Origin: Legionella fallonii LLAP-10 | Lineage (GTDB): Bacteria; Pseudomonadota; Gammaproteobacteria; Legionellales; Legionellaceae | Assembly (NCBI RefSeq): GCF_000953135.1 | Contig: NZ_LN614827.1 | Coordinates: forward strand, 897,001 to 961,000 | DNA length: 64,000 bases | Reading direction: 5' to 3' | Shown: positions 44,029 to 54,164 of the stretch, piece after piece | Layout of the letters: every line of letters begins with the position of its first letter | How positions within the stretch are numbered: the stretch's first letter is position 1 | Made by a program: the position numbers and the translations under genes | The notes under the pieces: generated by a model | Told to the model about the DNA's origin: nothing | Database searches by the model: none | Seen by the model: the letters and a program-made list of their open reading frames with translations, nothing else

Positions 44029-45678
44029 TTAGTCCAATGAACTATCCACAGCACCTAGCTTTGCTATACTCTCCTGTGCTTTAGCATTTTTATGAGGAAA
44101 GTCCTCTCTATAATGTCCACCACGCGATTCCCTTCTTGATAGAGCAGCTCTAACAATTAGCTCTGCATTCAGGATGATGTTTCTTAGTTCAATAAAGTCT
44201 CTGGTAATACAATGCTTCCAATAATACTCATCAATTATTTTTTTGCGTTTCATAATTAATTGTAGCAGATCTTGTAATCCAGCTTCAGTACGCACAATGC
44301 CGGCATAAGAAGTCATTTCTCCTCTTAGACCTCTCCATTGCGCGTTGATTTGACTGGCGCGCCTGGCATTAACTTCTCCTGGAGCACTCCAATTAGATAC
44401 GCTATTTATAAATTTTATTGGGCTAACACTGTCTTTTAGAGAGCAATGAGCAGCATTAGCTCCCATAACCAATGCTTCAAGTAAGGAGTTACTTGCAAGC
44501 CGATTAGCCCCATGAAGTCCTGTAAAAGCTACTTCTCCTATGGCATATAGTCTTTTTAAGTCCGTGCGTCCATCTATATCAGTAAGAATGCCGCCACATT
44601 GATAGTGAGCTGCAGGAACAACTGGGATCATATCCTGGCTCATGTCTATGCCTATAGATAACAGCGTATTGTAAATTTGTGGGAAACGTTTTTTCAAAAA
44701 AGCTTTACTTTGGTGGGTAATATCCAAATGAACATAACCTGCCTGACTTCGTTCTATTTCACTAAAAATAGCCCGAGCCACCACATCTCGGGTAGCAAGC
44801 TCAAGTTTATCTGGTGCATAACGTTGCATAAAACGTTCGCCAGTCTCTGGTATTCTCAGTATAGCTCCCTCGCCACGAACTGCCTCAGAAATTAAAAAAT
44901 TATTCAGGGTATGGTGGTGTAATAGGGTAGGATGGAATTGATAAAACTCCATGTTTCCAACTCGAGCCCCTGCTCTATAAGCCATAGCGACGCCATCTCC
45001 CGTTGCAACCATGGGATTGGTGGTATAACGATAGGTTTTACCTGCGCCACCTGTAGCTAAAACAACACAATTGGCTATGAAGGTATGAATGTGGTTACTG
45101 TTGCAATCTAATATATAAGCGCCAAGAACCTCTCCTTGGTTATCGGTCCTATGGGGGTGATACTGGGTAATTAAGTTCACCGCAATATGATGCTCAAAAA
45201 AATGAATTTGTTGCTTTTGTCGAGTTAGGTGGTTCAGGGTTTGAGTAACGGTTAAACCCGTCTGATCGCCGCAGTTGAAAATGCGTCTATGAGAATGTCC
45301 ACCTTCTTGGGCCAAATGAAAATTGCCACTACTATCACGTTTAAATTGAACCTCATATTCGCTCAGTTGCTTTATTATTTGAGGCCCTTGGCGAATAATA
45401 AATTCTACCGCTGGTGCGTAACATAAACCATCACCTGCAATCAGAGTGTCTTCAATGTGAGACTCCAGAGAGTCTTCAGGAGAATGTACCGCGGCTATAC
45501 CCCCTTGAGCATAACGACTATTACATTCTGTGGCCTCTGCCTTGCTGATTAAGGCAATTTTAAGGTGGGGTTGCATGGTCAGTATTTGCAAACAATAGTG
45601 CAAACCAGCCAACCCCGTTCCTATCACTAAAACATCAAATTCAAAAGTTTTCCCTTCCTGGGAGAATGTATCACTCAT
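44029..45678 (-). CDS. nadB: L-aspartate oxidase
   Basis: A 549-residue flavoprotein that oxidises L-aspartate to iminoaspartate for NAD synthesis. The FAD-binding motif VIGTGLAGLHYCLQ opens the protein; RYAQGGIAAVHSPEDS, GGAGKTYRYTTNP and EFYQFHPTLLHH are typical of the succinate dehydrogenase/fumarate reductase flavoprotein family, and LYAIGEVAFTGLHGANRLAS holds the C-terminal FAD contact. The start ATG overlaps the purB stop by four bases (45675-45678), so the genes are coupled. Confidence 0.95.
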   Translation of the reverse strand: MSDTFSQEGKTFEFDVLVIGTGLAGLHYCLQILTMQPHLKIALISKAEATECNSRYAQGGIAAVHSPEDSLESHIEDTLIAGDGLCYAPAVEFIIRQGPQIIKQLSEYEVQFKRDSSGNFHLAQEGGHSHRRIFNCGDQTGLTVTQTLNHLTRQKQQIHFFEHHIAVNLITQYHPHRTDNQGEVLGAYILDCNSNHIHTFIANCVVLATGGAGKTYRYTTNPMVATGDGVAMAYRAGARVGNMEFYQFHPTLLHHHTLNNFLISEAVRGEGAILRIPETGERFMQRYAPDKLELATRDVVARAIFSEIERSQAGYVHLDITHQSKAFLKKRFPQIYNTLLSIGIDMSQDMIPVVPAAHYQCGGILTDIDGRTDLKRLYAIGEVAFTGLHGANRLASNSLLEALVMGANAAHCSLKDSVSPIKFINSVSNWSAPGEVNARRASQINAQWRGLRGEMTSYAGIVRTEAGLQDLLQLIMKRKKIIDEYYWKHCITRDFIELRNIILNAELIVRAALSRRESRGGHYREDFPHKNAKAQESIAKLGAVDSSLD

Positions 45679-47045
45679 GAAAATGCCTTGACCAATTGAA
45701 CAGCAAGTCCGGTATAGGTTGCGGGCGTCAACGTAAGCAATTGCGCTTTTGCTTCATCAGGAATGGATAAATTGTTGATGAAGTTTTTAAGACTTTCAGC
45801 ATCAACACCTTGTCCACGAGTTAAGGTTTTTAGCTGTTCATAAGCTTCTGGAACATTAAAGCGACGCATTACCGTTTGTACCGCCTCTGCTAAAACTTCC
45901 CAGTTCTCATTCAAGTCATGCTCAAGAGCACGTTTATTGATTTGCAATTTATCATTACCTTTCGCTATAGAATGATAGGCAATTAAGCTATAGGAAAACG
46001 CTACCCCTATATTGCGTAATACTGTTGAATCCGATAGGTCTCGCTGTAAACGAGATTGGGTCAGTTTGTTGGTAAAATGAATAAATAAAGCATTGGCCAG
46101 GCCTAAATTTCCTTCGGCATTTTCAAAGTCAATGGGATTTACTTTATGCGGCATGGTTGAAGAGCCCACCTCAGCCGCAACGGTTTTTTGCTTGAAATAT
46201 CCTAAAGAAATATAACTCCAAATATCTTGGGTATAATCTAGGAGAATATTATTGATTCTCACCATGATTTGCGACACTTCGGCAAGACCATCATGAGGTT
46301 CAATCTGTGTGGTGTATGGGTTAAAAGATAAACCTAAGGAAGTAACGAAATTGGCACAATGCTTTCGCCAATCTACTTCAGGATAGGCGATAACATGTGC
46401 ATTATAATTACCAACAGCACCATTAAATTTACCTGGGATCAGCACCTCTGCTAATTGCTGTTGTGGCCTTTTCAGGCGAGCGACAAAATTGACCAACTCT
46501 TTGCCCATGGTTGTTGGGGTTGCTGGCTGACCGTGGGTTCTAGCCAACATTGCTACATCACCATGTTGTTTACCAAGGAGAGTAATACCTCCCATAATTT
46601 CAGCCAGGGTGGGTTGTATCACTTGGGCAATAGCTTGTTTGACCATTAACGCATACGCTAAATTATTAATATCCTCTGAGGTGCACGCAAAATGAATGAA
46701 TCCCCCAATCGCGTTTAAGGCATCATTGTTTTTAAACTTATCTCTTAAGTAATATTCTATAGCCTTAACGTCATGATTGGTTTGTTTTTCAAAGTCTTTT
46801 ATTTTTTCGGCCTCTGATTCATCGAAGTTGGCGATGAGATCAGATAAAAACTTCTTGGATTCAGCATCAAGAGGTGGAACTTCCTCAATAGTTCCATTAG
46901 CAGCTAGAGCTTCAAGCCATCTTATTTCAACCATTAATCGATAATAAGTCAGAGCAAATTCACTAAAATAAGGGCTTAAAGCCCTTGTTTTATTAACATA
47001 ACGGCCATCTATGGGGGAAATTGCGTTTAAAGGAGTAAGTGTCAT
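45675..47045 (-). CDS. purB: Adenylosuccinate lyase
   Basis: A PurB of 456 residues, acting twice in purine synthesis (SAICAR to AICAR and adenylosuccinate to AMP). The family signature SSTMPHKVNPIDFENAEGN is near residue 290, with TRLPIG-like TRTHGQPATPTTMGKEL holding the catalytic His. The start ATG 47045 (MTLTPLNAISPIDGRY) matches family N-termini, so the TTG at 47060 is not used. It is the first gene of purB-nadB-nadA; linking purine and NAD synthesis in one operon is unusual but not unknown. Confidence 0.95.
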   Translation of the reverse strand: MTLTPLNAISPIDGRYVNKTRALSPYFSEFALTYYRLMVEIRWLEALAANGTIEEVPPLDAESKKFLSDLIANFDESEAEKIKDFEKQTNHDVKAIEYYLRDKFKNNDALNAIGGFIHFACTSEDINNLAYALMVKQAIAQVIQPTLAEIMGGITLLGKQHGDVAMLARTHGQPATPTTMGKELVNFVARLKRPQQQLAEVLIPGKFNGAVGNYNAHVIAYPEVDWRKHCANFVTSLGLSFNPYTTQIEPHDGLAEVSQIMVRINNILLDYTQDIWSYISLGYFKQKTVAAEVGSSTMPHKVNPIDFENAEGNLGLANALFIHFTNKLTQSRLQRDLSDSTVLRNIGVAFSYSLIAYHSIAKGNDKLQINKRALEHDLNENWEVLAEAVQTVMRRFNVPEAYEQLKTLTRGQGVDAESLKNFINNLSIPDEAKAQLLTLTPATYTGLAVQLVKAFS

Positions 47046-47473
47046 GGTAAACTGGCTCAAATAAGAAAGCGTATATGATATTAAAGCTTGTCAACAAATT
47101 CTACTAAAAATGAACAATAGCCTTTATTTTCTGTGATTTTTTCCCCTATATTGTGTGTTCTCAGCACTTCTTTGTTGCTAAGTAAAGTCTATTGTTAGTG
47201 TATTTGTTTTAATGCAAGGTAATATGTGAACCTTTAATGGTGTCAACTTATGGCGCTCGAATCCTCATGTGGCTTTTGTGTACATTCCGGAACTGGACTC
47301 TGTTTCTCCTCACATTTCACTCGATACAGGGAGTTTTGAAAGAAGTCTATTAAGTAAACGTCAGTTTCGGATAAGATATCCAACAAAATTCAGAAATTTT
47401 ATAGCAAAATTAACACTTTTTTGTTCCACGTGCGTATAATAACTGCATCTTCGCATTAAGTTAGCCCTGAATT
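47046..47473. other. Divergent intergenic region purB-sulP
   Basis: The 428 bases hold the promoters of the minus-strand purB operon and the plus-strand sulP gene. The only structures visible are the repeat copy at 47251-47352 and the inverted motif AACGTCAGTTTCGGATAAG at 47357-47375. No gene is apparent. Confidence 0.5.
47251..47352 (+). repeat. Dispersed repeat copy (birA-type family)
   Basis: GCTCGAATCCTCATGT at 47255-47270 is identical to 18350-18365 inside the birA insertion, and the right part (CACTCGATACAGGGAGTTTTGAAAG) is a diverged version of the same right end. The left end is missing or too diverged to see. Confidence 0.55.
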
Positions 47474-49174
47474 ATGAAAACAATTATTGAATCTTATCGC
47501 GCAGGACTATTTCAAAAGAAATATTGGTTACAAAATATTATTTCTGGAATCATTGTTGGCGTGGTTGCCTTACCTCTGGCTATGGCCTTTGCTATCGCTT
47601 CTGGAGCTAAACCTGAACAGGGTCTATACACTGCCATTGTTGCGGGCCTGATCGTCTCTCTCTTTGGTGGCAGTCGCTTGCAAATAGCTGGTCCAACGGG
47701 AGCTTTTATTGTCGTACTATCTGGTATTACCGCTCAATATGGTATTTCTGGTTTGCAAATAGCGACTTTGATGGCGGGGATTATACTACTGTTTTTTGGT
47801 TTAGCACGTTTAGGGGGTATTATTAAATTTATACCTAACCCGGTGATAGTTGGCTTTACCTCAGGAATTGCGGTGGTTATTTGGGTCGGGCAGTGGCAAT
47901 ATTTTTTTGGTCTTCCCGCCGCGACTGGTGCTCATTTTCATGAGAAGTTATGGCATTTAATTCAATCTTTCCCGCAATTCAATATATCAACCACTTGTTT
48001 TGGTCTTTTTGCTTTATTCTTAGTTCTTTTTTCTAATAAGCTTCCTGGTTTTAAACGAGTGCCGGGTCCTTTAGTCGCTTTGGTGGTTGCCACCGTGTTG
48101 CAATCTTTATTTCAATTTGATGGGGTCGCGACTATAGGTAGTATGTTTGGTGGTGTTCCTCAAGGATTACCTAGTTTTTCTGTACCAGATGTTACTGTTG
48201 ATCAATTAATTGAATTAATAGGCCCTGCGTTTACTATTGCTATGTTAGGGGCAATTGAATCTCTTTTATCTGCTGTGGTTGCCGATGGTATGGCCGGTAC
48301 GCAACATGACTCTAATAGAGAGCTTGTAGGACAAGGGGTAGCTAATATATTAGCTCCGTTATTTGGCGGCTTTGCTGCAACTGGTGCTATTGCTAGAACA
48401 GCAACTAATATTAGAAATGGTGGTAATAGCCCATTATCAGGAGTGATTCACTCTGTCACTTTAATTCTTATCGTTCTATTTCTAGCCCCTTTAGCAGTTA
48501 ATGTACCTCTAGCTGCTCTAGCCGCAATTTTGTTTGTAGTTGCCTGGAATATGAGTGAAGTGAAGCATTTTGTTAAATTACTAAAAATTGCTCCGAAATC
48601 TGATATCCTTGTTCTATTAGTAACGTTTTTCCTAACGATGTTTGTTGATTTGGTGATCGCGGTAAACATAGGGGTGATTATTGCTATTCTGCATTTTATG
48701 CGTCGTATGGCTTCTAGCGTAGAAGTTCAGCAAATGACCGAAGAGCAAATATCTCAAGAACTGAGCCAACAAAATATAACAGCCTTGTCCAAAGATGTAT
48801 TGGTTTATTCAGTTGATGGTCCTTTTTTCTTTGGGGCTACAGAGATTTTTCAACGTGCTTTAGCAGTGACCCATACTGATCCTAAGACTCTGATTATAAG
48901 GATGCGTTGGGTTCCTTTTAGCGACATTACAGGGTTACAAACTCTGGAAGAAGCGATTCAAGGACTGCATCAACGTGGAGTAAAAGTAATATTATGTGGT
49001 GCTAACTCTTTAGTGGAAGGCAAGTTACGTAAAATGGGACTGATTCAATTAATTGGTGAGCACAATTTTTATAAAGAATTTTCACAAGCTCTTGCCGCAA
49101 GTCATAATAATTCTTCCAACCAAAAGGAAGAGGGTTATACCGAACCAAGAAAGCCTCCATTGTTACAACAATAG
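47474..49174 (+). CDS. SulP-family anion transporter with STAS domain
   Basis: A 566-residue inner membrane protein. Ten to twelve membrane segments carry SulP motifs (GVVALPLAMAFAIASGAKPEQGLY; SRLQIAGPTGAF; TGAIARTATNIRNGG). A cytosolic STAS domain covers about residues 430-540 (ILVYSVDGPFFFGATEIF). SulP proteins carry sulfate, bicarbonate or dicarboxylates; which one is unclear without biochemical evidence. It stands alone between the purB operon and ppsA. Confidence 0.9.
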   Translation: MKTIIESYRAGLFQKKYWLQNIISGIIVGVVALPLAMAFAIASGAKPEQGLYTAIVAGLIVSLFGGSRLQIAGPTGAFIVVLSGITAQYGISGLQIATLMAGIILLFFGLARLGGIIKFIPNPVIVGFTSGIAVVIWVGQWQYFFGLPAATGAHFHEKLWHLIQSFPQFNISTTCFGLFALFLVLFSNKLPGFKRVPGPLVALVVATVLQSLFQFDGVATIGSMFGGVPQGLPSFSVPDVTVDQLIELIGPAFTIAMLGAIESLLSAVVADGMAGTQHDSNRELVGQGVANILAPLFGGFAATGAIARTATNIRNGGNSPLSGVIHSVTLILIVLFLAPLAVNVPLAALAAILFVVAWNMSEVKHFVKLLKIAPKSDILVLLVTFFLTMFVDLVIAVNIGVIIAILHFMRRMASSVEVQQMTEEQISQELSQQNITALSKDVLVYSVDGPFFFGATEIFQRALAVTHTDPKTLIIRMRWVPFSDITGLQTLEEAIQGLHQRGVKVILCGANSLVEGKLRKMGLIQLIGEHNFYKEFSQALAASHNNSSNQKEEGYTEPRKPPLLQQ

Positions 49175-49222
49175 TTCTATTAGCTTAGCATGGGTTACGT
49201 TACGTGTATCAATTTGTAGTAT

Positions 49223-49337
49223 AGCCTGGTTGTTTACAACCGGGCTACGCGAACTGAAGCTTTTCTATTCTTGTTGCGTTGTAAGCGTTTCTCCGATGCT
49301 CATTTACTTTCTGCAGCGAGTTTGGAAAGAGGTTTAA
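49223..49337 (+). repeat. REP hairpin and repeat fragment between sulP and ppsA
   Basis: AGCCTGGTTGTTTACAACCGGGCT (49223-49246) is a hairpin with one mismatch, 49 bases after the sulP stop. From 49271 to 49337 there is a partial copy of the birA-type repeat with the right end CTGCAGCGAGTTTGGAAAGAGG. The gap 49175-49487 has no gene. Confidence 0.55.
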
Positions 49338-49487
49338 TGAGCATGAGATAATGTTATAAGGTATTGCCCTGTCTTTTATGGCTTGCTGGCATTATTTTAA
49401 ATCATTTAAGCAAACATTAAATGTTCTAATTCCAATAGGCCCACAATTTAAGTAGAATGACAATCATTTTATGGATTTGGGGTAACT

Positions 49488-51866
49488 ATGACAGTTAAAG
49501 CACATACTATTGACCTAGCGCAAGTAGGCATGCATGACCTGGAGCAAGTTGGTGGTAAAAACTCTTCCCTTGGTGAAATGATTAGTCATTTATCATCAGC
49601 GGGCGTTGCTGTTCCTGGGGGCTTTGCTACTACAGCAGATTCATTCAGAGAGTTTTTATCGCGCGGTGGTCTAGATAAAAAAATATATGAACAATTATCT
49701 GCTTTGGATATCGAAGATGTATGCCAATTAGCCATAGTAGGGAAACAAATTCGGGATATGATAGTAAATACCCCATTTACTCCTGAATTTGAACAAGCAG
49801 TTCGTCTGGCTTATCAAAAATTAACTCAACAAATTGGCCATGATGATTTTAGTGTGGCTGTGCGATCTTCTGCAACTGCTGAAGATTTACCAGATGCATC
49901 TTTTGCAGGACAACAAGAGACATTTCTAAATATTAAAGGTATTGAGGCCGTATTGCTGTCAATAAAGCATGTTTTCGCCTCTTTATTTAATGATCGGGCT
50001 ATTGCCTATCGGGTGCATCACAACTTTGCTCATAATGAAGTGGCTTTATCTGCTGGTGTTCAGCAAATGATTCGTAGTGATTTAGCAGCTAGTGGTGTTA
50101 TGTTTACTATGGATACTGAATCAGGGTTTGACGAGGTCGTGTTTATTACTTCTTCTTATGGCTTGGGGGAAATGGTAGTGCAGGGAGCGGTAAATCCTGA
50201 TGAGTTTTATGTACATAAGCCAGGGATTAGAGCCAATAAACCGGCCGTTATTCGAAAAAATCTAGGCTCTAAAGCCTTAAAGATGGTTTATTGTGATGAT
50301 CCAAATCTTGAGCGACGTGTAAAGACTGTCGATGTAGAGATCAATGAGCGCTTATTGTTTTCTTTGAATGAGAAAGAGATTGAGCAGCTCGCCCAACAAG
50401 CATTAATTATAGAAAAGCACTATGGTCGTCCTATGGACATTGAATGGGCGAAAGACGGCGTAGATGGCAAATTATATATTCTCCAAGCGCGTCCTGAGAC
50501 TGTGAAAAGCCGCGATAATAAACAGGTATTGGAACGCTACACCTTACAAAAAAGAGGCTCCGTTTTAGCTGAAGGCCGTAGCATAGGTCAGCGGATTGGC
50601 CAGGGTAAGGCGAGAGTTATTAAAGACATTAGTGAAATGCACAAAGTTCAACCAGGTGATGTTCTGGTTTCTGACATGACCGATCCTGATTGGGAGCCTG
50701 TGATGAAACGTGCTTCCGCTATTGTAACTAACCGAGGCGGAAGAACTTGTCATGCAGCAATTATTGCTCGTGAATTAGGTATTCCCGCAGTTGTAGGGTG
50801 TGGTGATGCCACTAAAACAATAGCCGATGGAGATGAAGTTACCGTCAGTTGTGCTGAAGGTGACTCAGGTTTTGTTTATGCGGGCATTTTACCTTTTGAG
50901 CGAGTAAGCTTAGATGTCGATACTATGCCTGAATTACCGATGAAAGTGATGTTGAATGTGGGTAATCCTGAAAGGGCGTTTGCATTTCAGTCCATACCTA
51001 ACGCTGGCGTAGGCTTGGCGCGTTTGGAATTTTTAATATCGAATACTATAGGGATTCATCCCAGAGCTTTATTAGATTTTGATACTTTAGAGGATCAAAA
51101 TCTTAAAAAATTTATTATGGAGAAAACTGCTGCTTACGCTTCTCCAGTAGAATATTATATTGAGCGTTTGAAAGAGGGAATTGCGACAATTGCGGGGGCG
51201 TTTTATCCCAAACCGGTTATTGTAAGATTGTCTGATTTTAAATCCAACGAATACGCAAATCTGGTTGGTGGTACTTTATACGAGCCTCATGAAGAAAATC
51301 CTATGCTTGGTTTTAGAGGGGCTTCACGTTATGTTTCCCCTTCATTCGAAGAGTGTTTTGCTCTTGAATGTAAAGCAGTGAGACGGGTTCGAGAAGACAT
51401 GGGATTAACTAATGTTGAGGTGATGATTCCTTTCGTAAGAACAGTGTCTGAGGCCAGTAATGTGATTCAGGTTTTAAAGCAACATGGACTTCAACGTGGT
51501 AAACATGGTTTACGCATTATTATGATGTGCGAATTACCGTCTAACGCATTGCTTGCGCATCAATTTTTAGAGTATTTTGATGGATTTTCTATTGGTTCTA
51601 ATGACCTAACTCAGCTAACTTTAGGATTAGATAGAGATTCTGGTCTAGTGGCAGCACAATTTGACGAACGTAATGATGCTGTTAAAGCTTTACTGCACAT
51701 GGCTATCGCTGCTTGCAAAAAAGAAAATAAATACATAGGAATTTGCGGACAGGGGCCTTCAGATCACCAAGATTTTGCTCAGTGGTTGATGAAAGAGGGA
51801 ATTGATAGTGTTTCTTTGAATCCTGATTCAGTATTGGAAACTTGTCTCTTCTTGGCCAAGCAATAA
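49488..51866 (+). CDS. ppsA: Phosphoenolpyruvate synthase
   Basis: A 792-residue enzyme making PEP from pyruvate and ATP, needed for growth on amino acids and organic acids, which fits Legionella metabolism. Order of domains: ATP-grasp ([38 protein letters not shown]), the phosphohistidine domain ([20 protein letters not shown], His near 420) and the C-terminal PEP-binding barrel ([42 protein letters not shown]). Length equals that of E. coli PpsA (792). A 27-base gap separates its stop from the antiporter gene's ATG. Confidence 0.96.
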   Translation: MTVKAHTIDLAQVGMHDLEQVGGKNSSLGEMISHLSSAGVAVPGGFATTADSFREFLSRGGLDKKIYEQLSALDIEDVCQLAIVGKQIRDMIVNTPFTPEFEQAVRLAYQKLTQQIGHDDFSVAVRSSATAEDLPDASFAGQQETFLNIKGIEAVLLSIKHVFASLFNDRAIAYRVHHNFAHNEVALSAGVQQMIRSDLAASGVMFTMDTESGFDEVVFITSSYGLGEMVVQGAVNPDEFYVHKPGIRANKPAVIRKNLGSKALKMVYCDDPNLERRVKTVDVEINERLLFSLNEKEIEQLAQQALIIEKHYGRPMDIEWAKDGVDGKLYILQARPETVKSRDNKQVLERYTLQKRGSVLAEGRSIGQRIGQGKARVIKDISEMHKVQPGDVLVSDMTDPDWEPVMKRASAIVTNRGGRTCHAAIIARELGIPAVVGCGDATKTIADGDEVTVSCAEGDSGFVYAGILPFERVSLDVDTMPELPMKVMLNVGNPERAFAFQSIPNAGVGLARLEFLISNTIGIHPRALLDFDTLEDQNLKKFIMEKTAAYASPVEYYIERLKEGIATIAGAFYPKPVIVRLSDFKSNEYANLVGGTLYEPHEENPMLGFRGASRYVSPSFEECFALECKAVRRVREDMGLTNVEVMIPFVRTVSEASNVIQVLKQHGLQRGKHGLRIIMMCELPSNALLAHQFLEYFDGFSIGSNDLTQLTLGLDRDSGLVAAQFDERNDAVKALLHMAIAACKKENKYIGICGQGPSDHQDFAQWLMKEGIDSVSLNPDSVLETCLFLAKQ

Positions 51867-51892
51867 TTTTATTTTGCAGAGGGCATAGTATC

Positions 51893-53332
51893 ATGCATCG
51901 TTTAAAGTGGTGGCTAATTTTAGCTGGTCTATGCCCTACATTTGCCTTTGCCTCTGGTGGTGATCACAGCGATCCTATCGCTTCAGTAATTTTGGGTGTA
52001 ACCACCATTTTTTTCTTTGCTATCATCGGCCGTTATATAGCAAAGCGCCTTAACCAACCGGGGGTTTTGGGTGAATTATTGATGGGGGTTTTTATAGGGA
52101 ACTTGTGTTATTTTTTTGGATCTCAATTAATCATTATTTTGCGCGAAGGCTCTTCAATTTTTAATATAATGAAAGAGTTGCTAGTAGGCACGTCATTAAA
52201 TCAGGCAGTACACTCCTCTATTACCAATCCTTTCTACGCGCAACAAGTCAGTCAAGCCCTTAGTAGTTCAAATGGAACAGAATATCTCAAAATTGCTTAT
52301 ACCATTGATATTTTTTCACGATATGGGGTCATTTTTTTATTGTTTATGGTAGGGCTGGAGAGTTCTGTTGAAGAGCTCAAACATACAGGTCGTGAGTCCA
52401 TATTTGTTGCTTTGATTGGGGTCATTGCCCCTATGGTTTTGGGATTTGGAGTGGCCTATTTCTTAATGCCAAATGCAAGTTATCAAGCGGATTTATTTAT
52501 TGCAGCTACTTTAAGTGCCACCAGTATAGGAATTACTGCGCGGGTTTTATCTGAGATGAATAAACTGCGTACTAGAGAAGCAAGGACCATTCTTGGCGCG
52601 GCCATGATGGATGATATATTGGGTTTGATCATCTTAGCGGTGGTAAGCAGTATTGTGATTAATGGTACTGTGGATATGGTTATAGTGGTACGTATCATTG
52701 TTTTTTCTTTGCTTTTTTTTATAGGGGCTTTATGGTTAGGCCCTATTCTCTTACGTCAGGCAGTTCATTTCTTTCGTTTTCTTGAACCCTGGGAGTCGAA
52801 ATTATTCATCTCTTTTCTCTTTATCATGGCTTTGGCTTGGCTGGCGTCATTTATTCAACTGGCCGCCATTATTGGTGCATTTGCTGCCGGGGTTATTCTT
52901 CATGATGGTTATTTTAAGTCGAGTACATCCTATAAAAAAGAAGAGCGCAGCATTAGCCATTTAGTTTCCCCATTAGAGTCTATTTTGGCTCCTATGTTTT
53001 TTATAGTGATAGGCATTCAAGTAAAATTAGAGACATTTTTTAGCTGGAATGTCATTATTCTAGCAAGCGGTTTAGTATTGGCTGCCATTTTGGGCAAATT
53101 GATTAGTGGTTTAGGAGCAAATCGTAAAGATGATCGTTTATTAATAGGCATAGGTATGTTGCCTCGCGGAGAGGTAGGATTGGTTTTTGCCTCTATTGGT
53201 CGAACTTTAGGCGTGATTTCTGATGATTTATTTTCTGCAATCGTTTTGATGATAATGATTACTACCTTTATTGCACCACCTTTATTAAAGGCTCGTTATG
53301 CCTACAAAAGGAGATTAAAGCATGAACATTAA
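51893..53332 (+). CDS. CPA2-type cation:proton antiporter
   Basis: A 479-residue membrane protein with about 12-13 membrane segments of the Na+/H+ exchanger fold (PF00999-type). ATG 51893 follows GAGGG and begins a signal-like stretch ending FAFASGG. Family motifs are RYIAKRLNQPGVLGELLMGV, FLLFMVGLESSVEELKH, LSATSIGITARVLSE, LGAAMMDDILGLIIL with the paired aspartates of the ion site, and GMLPRGEVGLVFASIG. There is no TrkA-N domain, unlike KefB/C. It probably uses Na+ or K+ against H+. Confidence 0.88.
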   Translation: MHRLKWWLILAGLCPTFAFASGGDHSDPIASVILGVTTIFFFAIIGRYIAKRLNQPGVLGELLMGVFIGNLCYFFGSQLIIILREGSSIFNIMKELLVGTSLNQAVHSSITNPFYAQQVSQALSSSNGTEYLKIAYTIDIFSRYGVIFLLFMVGLESSVEELKHTGRESIFVALIGVIAPMVLGFGVAYFLMPNASYQADLFIAATLSATSIGITARVLSEMNKLRTREARTILGAAMMDDILGLIILAVVSSIVINGTVDMVIVVRIIVFSLLFFIGALWLGPILLRQAVHFFRFLEPWESKLFISFLFIMALAWLASFIQLAAIIGAFAAGVILHDGYFKSSTSYKKEERSISHLVSPLESILAPMFFIVIGIQVKLETFFSWNVIILASGLVLAAILGKLISGLGANRKDDRLLIGIGMLPRGEVGLVFASIGRTLGVISDDLFSAIVLMIMITTFIAPPLLKARYAYKRRLKHEH

Positions 53333-54164
53333 TCCATCACAGGTATCATCTGATGTACAGCGTGCTTTGCTGGAAGATGTTGGTAATGAGGATGTTACAG
53401 CTGCTTTATTGCCACTCCATCTTGTTGTTGAAGCAGAAATAATTTCTCGCGAACCGATGCTAGTTTGTGGACAGCCATGGGTTAATGAGGCGTTTCATCA
53501 GATAGATAGTAAAATTGAGATTGAATGGCTGGTCGCAGAAGGAGATTGGTTACCCAGCCCAAGCACCTTATGTACCATTCATGGAACTGCAGGCCCTATT
53601 TTAACTGCTGAACGTACTGCACTAAATTTTTTACAAACGCTGTCAGCAACGGCAACACAGGCTTATTTTTATGCACAAAAGCTTAAGGGAAGCCAGACTC
53701 GATTATTAGATACACGTAAGACTCTACCTGGCCTTAGGATAGCCCAGAAGTATGCTGTTCGATGTGGCGGTGGAGTGAACCATCGGATGGGGTTATATGA
53801 TGCCTTTTTAATTAAAGAAAATCATATTAAAGCTTGTGGTTCAGTGGCAGGGGCTATTGCCTTAGCGAGACAAACACATAAACATCTTTTAGTGGAAATA
53901 GAGGTTGAGAATCTAGTCCAATTACGGGAGGCTTTTGATGCTCATCCTGATAGAATATTATTAGATAATTTTAGCCAAGAGATGTTGGAGCAGGCAGTTA
54001 AAATGAATCAACCTAAATACTGTGAATTAGAGGCATCTGGTGGAATTAGCATAGACAATATTGCGGAAATAGCGACGTCGGGCGTTGATTTCATTTCGGT
54101 AGGCGCAATTACCAAATCCATTAAAGCTATAGACTTGAGTTTATTGGTGAGGGAAGTATTATGA
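53322..54164 (+). CDS. nadC: Nicotinate-nucleotide pyrophosphorylase (carboxylating)
   Basis: A 280-residue quinolinate phosphoribosyltransferase that makes nicotinate mononucleotide from quinolinate and PRPP. Hallmarks are AERTALNFLQTLSATAT, LLDTRKTLPGLRIAQKYAVR and GGGVNHRMGLYDAFLIKENH in order, and LEASGGISIDNIAEIATSGV near the end. It overlaps the antiporter gene by 11 bases at its start and murG by four bases at its end, so it is part of a tightly packed run with them. nadA and nadB lie 10 kb upstream on the other strand. Confidence 0.95.
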   Translation: MNINPSQVSSDVQRALLEDVGNEDVTAALLPLHLVVEAEIISREPMLVCGQPWVNEAFHQIDSKIEIEWLVAEGDWLPSPSTLCTIHGTAGPILTAERTALNFLQTLSATATQAYFYAQKLKGSQTRLLDTRKTLPGLRIAQKYAVRCGGGVNHRMGLYDAFLIKENHIKACGSVAGAIALARQTHKHLLVEIEVENLVQLREAFDAHPDRILLDNFSQEMLEQAVKMNQPKYCELEASGGISIDNIAEIATSGVDFISVGAITKSIKAIDLSLLVREVL

